Assembly: GCA_036654375.1 (NCBI GenBank)
Contig: JAVVSD010000015.1
Span: 1 to 31,590, forward strand
DNA: 31,590 bases
From: RZYX01 sp036654375
Lineage (GTDB): Bacteria; Bacillota; Clostridia; Oscillospirales; Acutalibacteraceae
Reading direction: 5' to 3'
Part shown: positions 25,882-31,590 of the stretch, piece after piece
Layout: each line of letters starts with the position of its first letter
How positions within the stretch are numbered: the stretch's first letter is position 1
Notes under the pieces: model-generated
Told to the model about the DNA's origin: nothing
Seen by the model: the letters and a program-made list of their open reading frames with translations, nothing else
Database searches by the model: none
Made by a program: the position numbers and the translations under genes

Positions 25882-26361
25882 TAATTATGTGAATTTTAAA
25901 TAGAAAAACATTAAAACTTAAACTAAGCATACAATTAATATACATCTATTGTATTATATTTTATTGAAGTTGTTGTTTTTTACAAGAAAATAGCTGTATA
26001 AAACTTTTTTTGTACTTTTTATTTCTTTGCAAACAAATTTACAGCAGGTTACCCTCTAAAAAGCATTAAAATCCTTGAAATGTGCTGATTGCAAATTTGA
26101 CGACAATAAAAATATCAGTCAAACTTATTTTTTTGCATTCAGTTATGTGTTAACTTATATGAATTTCAGACCACATAGAAAAATACAAATTACCATCTTC
26201 GAGTTATGATGGGGTAAAACATAATGCCATAATAAATTAAAGTTTTTCCCCTGGATTATCTCAAACAGTCCTTTAATTGTTTTTGCAAAACTATGGGTGT
26301 TCTCTATTATCGGCATATTTATCTAAGATAAATCTATCATACATCAATTATATATACAAGC

Positions 26362-26406
26362 AAAAAATAAGCACAATTGGTTAATGCCCAATGTGCTTTT
26401 TATTTG
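26362..26406. terminator. Terminator-like hairpin downstream of the bacteriocin-type operon
   Basis: AAGCACAATTGG pairs with CCAATGTGCTT (one bulged A) around a short loop, with A/T runs on both sides. It is 174 nt beyond the last operon gene on the minus strand and could end that transcript. Confidence 0.6.
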
Positions 26407-26579
26407 TAAGTTAGTTGTTGCTATGTATTTATAAAAAGGCAGCTGTTTCCTACTCTTGAATTGCTGATATAATGTGTGGATTTTCTTTCATATATGAGTG
26501 TCCTAAGATTTGTTTATTGTAATTCATAAATTTTTTTATTAATATATTAAATTTACTATAACTTTTTCCAGCCAATCTT

Positions 26580-27065
26580 TTATTGTTGATCAAGTTTTAT
26601 TCCAAACTCCTTATATGCTTCTTTGAATAATTTTTCAATCTCTGGTTTATATTCTTCTACGGTTTCTTGTTCAATAAATTTAACCGCCCGCATCTGTTCA
26701 TTGATTTCAATAAAACATATAGTTACAGTATCGCCTATATTTTCATTACCCTTTTCATAATCAACCAGAAAAATAATTTTATATTCTCCGTTAACCTTAG
26801 GAAAGATGAATAACCCGTGTATATATCTTTCGCCGTCCTTAAAGTCTTTTTTTTCAAAGATAGCTAATTGACCATCATATCTTAAAAAGTGTGGCTTAAT
26901 TATATACGTGTTATAAGAGATATTATTTTTATTCTTTAAGTTTGTTTCAATAATTGGATCATAAATATTATTTATGCTACATTTCCAGATTATAATATGA
27001 AGCAAAAATAAACCTACCGCGAAAAGAAGAACATGCTTTCTTGTTAATTCAAAATTTTTAAGCAT
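26580..27065 (-). CDS. Unrecognised membrane-anchored protein, fourth gene of the bacteriocin-type operon
   Basis: 161 residues. One N-terminal hydrophobic helix (about 11-29, LLFAVGLFLLHIIIW) after a basic start, then a soluble, mostly beta-type domain with many aromatic and acidic residues, and a charged helical C-terminus. I do not recognise the family. The start, GTG 27068 or ATG 27065, overlaps the ABC ATPase stop, so translation is coupled and the function is probably linked to that transporter. Candidate roles, by inference only: dedicated immunity protein, accessory exporter subunit or lipid-side receptor. No lipobox cysteine is evident. A YxeA-type protein, common in some related operons, is not obviously matched. 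Confidence 0.7.
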   Translation of the reverse strand: MLKNFELTRKHVLLFAVGLFLLHIIIWKCSINNIYDPIIETNLKNKNNISYNTYIIKPHFLRYDGQLAIFEKKDFKDGERYIHGLFIFPKVNGEYKIIFLVDYEKGNENIGDTVTICFIEINEQMRAVKFIEQETVEEYKPEIEKLFKEAYKEFGIKLDQQ

Positions 27066-27673
27066 CACATTTCCACCACTCTTGAGCCAAAGCCTTTTAC
27101 ATATTCATCATGCGTTACAAGGACTATAGTTTTTCCTTTGGCGTTTAATGATTTTAAAAAATTCAACACCATTTCCGAATTTTTTCTATCTAATGAACCT
27201 GTTGGTTCATCTGCTAAAATAATATCACACTTTTTAACCATAAGCCTTGCCAAAGCTACACGTTGTTGTTCTCCGCCAGAAAGTTTATATACTTTTTGAT
27301 ATATTTTATCAGAAAGATTAACATCATTTAGAGCTTGCTCAATACTTACATTTGATTTGCAGTCTTTTTTTACTAATTTCAAATTTTCTTCTACGGTTTT
27401 ATTTTCGATTAGCGCAAAATTTTGAAACAGAAACCCAACCTTATATTTAAAATAGTTCAGCTTGTTTTTTCTGTTTGCTATGTTAATATTGTCAACCATT
27501 ATTTCTCCTTTATCAAAAGGTTCGATTCCCCCAATCATATTTAGAAGAGTAGTCTTTCCACAACCGCTGGCACCGGTAAAGATAATAAATTCTCCATCGT
27601 TAATTTGCATATTAAAATTAGAAAACAATGTGTTTTCATCAAATGACTTTGATAAATTATTAATATGTATCAT
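27065..27673 (-). CDS. ABC transporter ATPase, lactococcin-972-group exporter type
   Basis: 202 residues, a short stand-alone nucleotide-binding domain. Walker A GASGCGKTT, Q-loop FQNFALIENKTVEENL, signature LSGGEQQRVALARL, Walker B ILADEPTGSLD and switch histidine LVTHDEYV are all intact, so it should be active. The Q-loop region and GSLDRKN pattern belong to the MacB/LolD-like branch. Short ATPases of this branch next to a large multi-pass protein and a small secreted peptide are the arrangement of the lactococcin 972 group. The ATG overlaps the permease stop by four bases (ATGA), with AAAGGGTGG upstream. Confidence 0.85.
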   Translation of the reverse strand: MIHINNLSKSFDENTLFSNFNMQINDGEFIIFTGASGCGKTTLLNMIGGIEPFDKGEIMVDNINIANRKNKLNYFKYKVGFLFQNFALIENKTVEENLKLVKKDCKSNVSIEQALNDVNLSDKIYQKVYKLSGGEQQRVALARLMVKKCDIILADEPTGSLDRKNSEMVLNFLKSLNAKGKTIVLVTHDEYVKGFGSRVVEM

Positions 27674-29706
27674 AGTGAACCACCCTTTAATATATTTTGT
27701 ATATTAGAATTGTCATAGCGCTTTGTGAAAAGAGCAATTATAAATGCTTCAAAAATCAGAACAAATCCACCTCCGGCAGAGATAAATACTATTTCCCCAA
27801 AACCGGTAAGCACATTTATTAATAAGCTTGCAATAACTCCAAAAACAGTAGTACCAAGAGTATATGCAATTATTTTTCTGTTTCTTTGCCAAACTGAATA
27901 TCCTAATACTTTTTTTATTGCAAATTCTATTGCGTTAATTTCATATTCCAGTTTTATAATTGTGTGTATTATAATAAACTCCAACATTAATATTAACAAA
28001 CTAAAAATAGTGTTTAAATACAATGAACGCTTCATAATAGACCATTGATAATCATAGTTGTCACCAACATTAGTTAATGAGTGAAATCCATTATCGAAAC
28101 CCCATTCATTTGTAAATTTATCAACCTCCTCTTTAGATATGTTGTATATAACACTGGGAGAGTAAGAAACATCCCCAACACCATAAAGCTCGGTTTCTGT
28201 AAATTCGTATTTTGAGATATCTAAATTATTTAGGTATATTATGGGGTTTTCAGTCCAGCTGCTCATTTGCGGTAAGAGTTCATCAAAATAAACTAACCTT
28301 GCGTTATTATATCTGATTATTTCTATAGGTGTATTTTCCTTCAAATATGGAATAAAGCTTGAAGCTGAAACTAAGAATTCTTTAACATTATCAATTCCAT
28401 CAATAACGGGAAGCTTGTTAGGCATAAGTATGTATAGCTTTTCTTTTAATTCTATTCCTTCAAGCTCTTTTATCTTTTGTGTCAAATAAGGCACAGCTCT
28501 TCTGTTTGCTGAAATAGCTACACAGTTCCTCGCTACTCCAAAAGATTCGCAAAGCATTGTACTGTCAAATTTATTATAGTAACGACGATAAAAGTCATCG
28601 TTTCCTTGTTTAGCTTTCTTTGATAACATTTCGGCTTCTTCACTTGTAATACCTATTGACTTATAATCAAAATATGTAAAGTAATAATCTCTATAGTTAT
28701 CTATAAGTTCTTTTTGCTTATAAAATTGTATCGACTTATTAATAACAACAAAATTGCTTGAAACAATTATTATGGTGACAATAACTGTGAATATTTTTAT
28801 TATATAGTTTAGTGATAACAACTTTTTTGATGCTTTACTGTTTGACAACACTTCTTTATAGTTAAAGAAATAGAGTGACAGATATAAAAGAGAATTTATT
28901 ATAATTAATATAGTTAACATTAATATAGAAATTTTTATATTAAATAAACTGTCAGTAAAAAACTGTAATATACCTATACATAATAAAAACAATGAGATAA
29001 TAACTCCGGTATCTACAGCGACATTTTTTAAAATAATTTTATTGATGCTTTCGCCAAGAGTGATTTTAACAAAGTTTTCTTTTTTCTGATATACAATGTC
29101 ATAAACAGATAAAAATATAATTAAGCATACTGCAAGACTCCAGATAAGGAGACTTTCATTACTGCTCTGACTTAAAATATCCTGAGGAGGCTTTACTCTT
29201 CCGCATATGTAATTTTTATCCATTGAGTTTTTAAATTTAATCAGATTACTCTCCGACCCCAATAGATAATAGGTTTTAATGCTGTTAATATTTATTAAAT
29301 TTTTGAAATCATCAATATGAACATCTGTCTTTCCACATAAAATACTCGGATATGTTTTTTCATCAATACTATATTTATCTGACAAAAGTTTTTTATTTAC
29401 ATTGGTTGTATATATTTTTATAACTGATGTAAAAGCATTTTCAACATTTCTGTCAATTGCCAATACCCCGATATTATATTTTTTAGCCTTATTGATTAGA
29501 TCGTTATTAAGTGTATTACTATCTGAGTTTTCGTCTACCTTTAAGTCCATGCTATAAAAATTGCATTCAATATTTCCTAAGAAATCTTGTCTGGTTTCTC
29601 CTATTATTAACAGAGTGATAAATAATGCAAAAAAACCAATCAGAAATTTAATTTTTTTTATAATAGCCACCACCAATAAAGAAAATCTATTAAATCTCAC
29701 GCACAA
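27670..29706 (-). CDS. Large multi-pass membrane protein, bacteriocin-associated (putative immunity/permease)
   Basis: Up to 678 residues. Topology: one helix (about 20-37), an extracytoplasmic domain of about 145 residues, four helices between about 186 and 322, a second large outer domain (about 325-560), and three helices near the C-terminus. Size, helix arrangement and partner ATPase resemble the bacteriocin-associated integral membrane family (DUF1430-like, about 650-690 residues) of lactococcin 972 operons; it also recalls FtsX/MacB-type permeases. The start is uncertain: TTG 29706 lies inside a hairpin and GTG codons at 29673 and 29670 have no clear ribosome site. Composition is noticeably more AT-rich than the housekeeping genes. 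Confidence 0.72.
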   Translation of the reverse strand: MCVRFNRFSLLVVAIIKKIKFLIGFFALFITLLIIGETRQDFLGNIECNFYSMDLKVDENSDSNTLNNDLINKAKKYNIGVLAIDRNVENAFTSVIKIYTTNVNKKLLSDKYSIDEKTYPSILCGKTDVHIDDFKNLININSIKTYYLLGSESNLIKFKNSMDKNYICGRVKPPQDILSQSSNESLLIWSLAVCLIIFLSVYDIVYQKKENFVKITLGESINKIILKNVAVDTGVIISLFLLCIGILQFFTDSLFNIKISILMLTILIIINSLLYLSLYFFNYKEVLSNSKASKKLLSLNYIIKIFTVIVTIIIVSSNFVVINKSIQFYKQKELIDNYRDYYFTYFDYKSIGITSEEAEMLSKKAKQGNDDFYRRYYNKFDSTMLCESFGVARNCVAISANRRAVPYLTQKIKELEGIELKEKLYILMPNKLPVIDGIDNVKEFLVSASSFIPYLKENTPIEIIRYNNARLVYFDELLPQMSSWTENPIIYLNNLDISKYEFTETELYGVGDVSYSPSVIYNISKEEVDKFTNEWGFDNGFHSLTNVGDNYDYQWSIMKRSLYLNTIFSLLILMLEFIIIHTIIKLEYEINAIEFAIKKVLGYSVWQRNRKIIAYTLGTTVFGVIASLLINVLTGFGEIVFISAGGGFVLIFEAFIIALFTKRYDNSNIQNILKGGSL

Positions 29707-29727
29707 TATATCGTGCGTGAGATTTAA
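29690..29727 (-). terminator. Hairpin between the peptide gene and the transporter gene (attenuator-like)
   Basis: Perfect 15-bp inverted repeat (29690-29704 and 29713-29727) around an 8-nt loop, beginning 3 nt after the stop of the secreted-peptide gene. On the minus strand it is followed by a mixed T-rich stretch rather than a clean T run. It is therefore more likely a partial terminator or mRNA 3'-end stabiliser than a full stop. The upstream start candidate of the permease lies within it. Confidence 0.75.
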
Positions 29728-29730
29728 GCC

Positions 29731-30132
29731 TTAATAAGCTTTTATTTCATTCTCGTTGCCAACAAGAAATCTGTATGTAACAGTACTTCCACTATGTCTT
29801 GTCCAATTTTCTAACGCAAAATTTCGAGCTGCATATTTTTTGTGACGCCCGCTTCCGTTGGTAATTACAGTTGCCTGCCAACTAACCGGACTTGTTATGT
29901 TTGCAACATCCTCATTTATTAAGTTGGTATCGTACCCATAGCAATATTTTGTAACTGTTGTTCCACCATCCACTATCCATGCTTCTTTTGTTGTCCATGA
30001 TGATGAAAAGTCAGATGATGAATATGACCTATTAAACTGAAATGCACTTGCCGAAATTGATAGTGTAAACACCAGAGAAATGGTTATCAATAGAGCAAAA
30101 ACTTTTGATATGATTTTTGATTTGAATTTCAT
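29731..30132 (-). CDS. Secreted small protein, probable lactococcin-972-like bacteriocin precursor
   Basis: 133 residues. A typical signal peptide (basic MKFKSK, hydrophobic core LLITISLVFTLSI, cleavage after ASA at residue 30) precedes a mature part of about 103 residues rich in Ser, Thr, Trp and Tyr, with a single cysteine. The mature part contains WQATVITNGSGRHKK. From memory, lactococcin 972 has a similar ATV-x-N-x-(T/S)GR segment; the mature protein here is longer than that 66-residue bacteriocin. AAAGGAG precedes ATG 30132; an in-frame start at 30204 would lie upstream of the promoter's transcript start. Operon context (multi-pass protein, short ABC ATPase) supports the call. If correct, it would be Sec-exported and would target cell-wall synthesis in related bacteria, as lactococcin 972 does by binding lipid II. 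A different secreted peptide remains possible. Confidence 0.6.
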   Translation of the reverse strand: MKFKSKIISKVFALLITISLVFTLSISASAFQFNRSYSSSDFSSSWTTKEAWIVDGGTTVTKYCYGYDTNLINEDVANITSPVSWQATVITNGSGRHKKYAARNFALENWTRHSGSTVTYRFLVGNENEIKAY

Positions 30133-30157
30133 TAACTTTCTCCTTTGTATTATTTTG

Positions 30158-30169
30158 GCTTTGCAAAGC
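30158..30169. promoter_or_regulatory. Palindrome at the expected transcription start of the bacteriocin-type operon
   Basis: GCTTTGCAAAGC is a perfect 12-bp palindrome about 6 bp downstream of the -10 box, at the predicted +1, where a repressor could block transcription. Confidence 0.45.
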
Positions 30170-30175
30170 ATTATA

Positions 30176-30204
30176 ATTCTATCATATAAATAAAAATATG
30201 TCAA
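30176..30204 (-). promoter_or_regulatory. Promoter of the bacteriocin-type operon
   Basis: Minus-strand -35 TTGACA (30199-30204, perfect), 17-bp spacer, -10 TAGAAT (30176-30181). It lies 44 nt ahead of the peptide start codon and is among the best promoters of the window. Confidence 0.85.
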
Positions 30205-30339
30205 TATTTTACATTTTTACGCTTTTATAAATAATTAAATACTTATTTTTACGGCTTGAATTAAATTTACATTCAATACTTTATTATAAATGAATCAATA
30301 AATGTTTTAATATAATAATATTATAATTCCTTTTATTTA

Positions 30340-30570
30340 TCACGCATTCGACATGGTCTTACGGGTCAATTGTACCGCTTTGCCGTCTGGTGTAAGTTGC
30401 TTGCCGTTTTGGTCTTGATGGGTGGATTGAAGTCTTTTATTGCCTTTGTGGTTGTTGGTTCGCCGTTTACGGCTGTCCGATGTTTGTGATTGTACCGACC
30501 CCTGTAGGATTGTTCCTGTCTGCTCAAGCCATGTTCCAAGTGTTGTGTCGGTGTCTATTAGGATTCTTGC
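30340..30570 (-). other. GC-richer island with an open but unrecognised frame
   Basis: About 230 bp visibly richer in G and C than the AT-rich flanks. The minus strand has an open frame ending at 30340 (up to 118 residues if begun at 30696), with segments such as ARILIDTDTTLGTWLEQTG and a basic, polar C-terminus. Its upstream third lies opposite the integrase remnant and it has no good ribosome site, so an intact gene is doubtful. It may be a fragment of a gene carried by the former element. Confidence 0.3.
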
Positions 30571-31488
30571 TGTAACCTTTACCTTAATTTTATCAACGAG
30601 TGGATAAAGGGTTGAGTAGTCGCCCAAGATTTCTATAATCCTGCATTTAAAACCGCTATGAAAGAGTTTGAGAAAATAAAGATAACCGAAATTCAACCGA
30701 TTGATACTAAAGATTTGCTTGAAGACTTAAAGGCGAAGGGCTATTCTGCAAAGGTTGTTAAAACTCAAAAGACAGTTTTAAACCAGATATTTAACTATGG
30801 TATTGTTGAGATGAAAATTCAGAATTTGCACAACCCTCTTAATCAGTTACGCTTCCAAAAAATCTTCCTTCAACCAAAAGAAGTCTTCCTACTGATAAAG
30901 AGATTAAAACCATAATTGCTAATGTTAATTCTGATTTTGGTCTGTTTCCATACTTTCTGCTATTAACAGGTTGCAGGCGTGGTGAAGCACTTGCAATGCA
31001 GTGAAAGGACATTAACTTTAAAACAATGGCAATATCAGTATCTAAAATTATCTCGTACGAAGATAACAAGGCGATTTTACATCACAGAACAAAAACATCC
31101 GCAGGAGTGCGTGAAATCTTCTTGCTCTATTCCCTGTGGGATATTTTGAAGAATACAAGAAAAAGGTTAAGGCAACCGCAGATGGTTATATTTTTGCATT
31201 CGAGTGCAAAACTCCTATATCCCATATCAATTCAGAACACGCTGGGACAACTATTGTTAAAGAGTTGAAATAAAAGTCACTCCACATCAGCTGAGGCATG
31301 CGTATGCTACAATGTTGTATAAGTCTGGAGTAGATATGCTAACCGCACAATATTTTGGGGGTCATGCAGACATAAATACTACTTTATCAATTTACACTCA
31401 CCTTGATAATGAACTAAAGATTAAAAGCGTTGGAAGCTTAAACGCATATTTAGATAATAAAAAATGCAAGTCAAATGTAAAAAACTAA
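30571..31488 (+). pseudogene. Decayed tyrosine recombinase (phage/ICE-type integrase)
   Basis: Read across frames, the remnant gives an N-terminal piece (LYLNFINEWIKG), a core-binding segment (YNPAFKTAMKEF onward) and a catalytic domain with all hallmark residues: the first Arg in TGCRRGEAL, HQLRH for H-x2-R, GGHADINTT, and the tyrosine in SIYTHL. The frame is broken at least six times: TGA 30613, a shift near 30840, TGA 31002 (where Trp is expected), shifts near 31121 and 31220, and TAA 31258. No intact start is recognisable, so it cannot make an active enzyme. It ends 48 bp from tRNA-Pro, the classic place for an integrase of a tRNA-targeting island. Confidence 0.88.
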
Positions 31489-31532
31489 AAAGCTTGGTGA
31501 ACGCTGAAAATCAGCAGAACATCAAGCTTTTT
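31487..31532 (+). terminator. Terminator after the integrase remnant
   Basis: AAAAAGCTTGGTG (31487-31499) pairs with CATCAAGCTTTTT (31520-31532, one G-T pair). An inner GCTGA/TCAGC hairpin extends the stem, and a T run ends it. It may also stop transcription of the opposing tRNA-Pro. Confidence 0.8.
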
Positions 31533-31536
31533 TAGT

Positions 31537-31590
31537 TGGTCGGAGTGTCGAGATTCGAACTCGAGGCCTCTTGGTCCCGAACCAAGCGCG
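31537..31590 (-). tRNA. tRNA-Pro (anticodon CGG), 5' part beyond the window
   Basis: Minus strand: anticodon stem CTTGG/CCAAG with loop TTCGGGA gives anticodon CGG. The T-arm CGAGTTCGAATCTCG and the acceptor strand CACTCCG with discriminator A and encoded CCA (31537-31539) follow. The D-arm and 5' acceptor strand lie outside the window. The 3' end faces the dead integrase. Confidence 0.92.

Larger units (their letters stand above)
25815..26579. other. Gene-free AT-rich stretch
   Basis: About 765 bp with no credible gene. It contains the possible GH25 promoter at one end and a terminator-like hairpin at 26362-26406. In between I see frequent stops in all frames and no tRNA, repeat array or clear riboswitch. 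A 25-codon minus-strand frame at 26450-26527 has no visible ribosome site. Its length and decay-like look suit the edge of an acquired region. Confidence 0.6.

Noticed and set aside
26450..26527. Minus-strand 25-codon frame containing KQILGHSYMKENPH, reminiscent of the LGH motif near the end of tyrosine recombinases.
   Set aside because: Too short, lacks the catalytic tyrosine context and a ribosome site; the match is probably chance.
30340..30696. Minus-strand 118-codon frame as a full gene.
   Set aside because: Its first part is antisense to the integrase remnant, and it lacks a clear ribosome site and a recognised domain. I kept only the compositional observation.

Overview
The window looks like chromosome from an AT-rich, low-GC Gram-positive bacterium of the Clostridia (probably an anaerobic, gut-type lineage). 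The indicators are the ruvC-ruvA-ruvB / glmM / ecfA1-ecfA2-ecfT / truA gene order, strong AGGAGG-type ribosome binding sites, a ClpE-like unfoldase, an oxygen-scavenging flavodiiron protein beside rubredoxin, a DUF1667 glycerol-3-phosphate oxidation cluster and a GH25 lysozyme with a SpaA-like domain. Assignment below class level is not possible from this sequence alone.

Layout. (a) 1-13107, all minus strand: a long housekeeping run read right to left as ruvC, ruvA, ruvB (Holliday junction processing), glmM (cell wall precursor), a Rossmann methyltransferase, ecfA1-ecfA2-ecfT (vitamin uptake energising module), truA, a DUF5711 membrane protein, cvpA, pgsA, a ClpE-type unfoldase, and a tRNA-Gly cut by the window edge. 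A promoter sits ahead of ruvC and another ahead of cvpA; several genes overlap or nearly touch. (b) 13194-17769: an HSL-type esterase (minus) divergent from a three-gene glycerol-3-phosphate oxidation operon (plus). (c) 17913-20462: fluC and an AlkD-type repair gene (minus), a VTT-family membrane protein and tRNA-Ser (plus), followed by a decayed copy of the tRNA-Ser 3' end. (d) 20476-25805: cls with a second pgsA-like gene (minus), flavodiiron protein plus a 53-residue rubredoxin (plus), and a GH25 lysozyme (minus). (e) 25806-31590: an AT-rich accessory tail with a long gene-free stretch, a minus-strand operon resembling a lactococcin-972-type bacteriocin system (secreted peptide, multi-pass membrane protein, ABC ATPase, plus an unrecognised membrane-anchored protein), and a wrecked tyrosine recombinase ending about 50 bp from a tRNA-Pro.

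The most interesting part is region (e). A signal-peptide-bearing small protein is driven by a consensus promoter that has a perfect palindrome at the expected transcription start. A terminator-like hairpin separates it from its putative immunity/export genes. The whole operon lies beside the remains of an integrase at a tRNA gene. That arrangement suggests a horizontally acquired antibacterial system that has lost its mobility. The bacteriocin call rests on gene order, family features and a short motif match recalled from memory, not on a database search.
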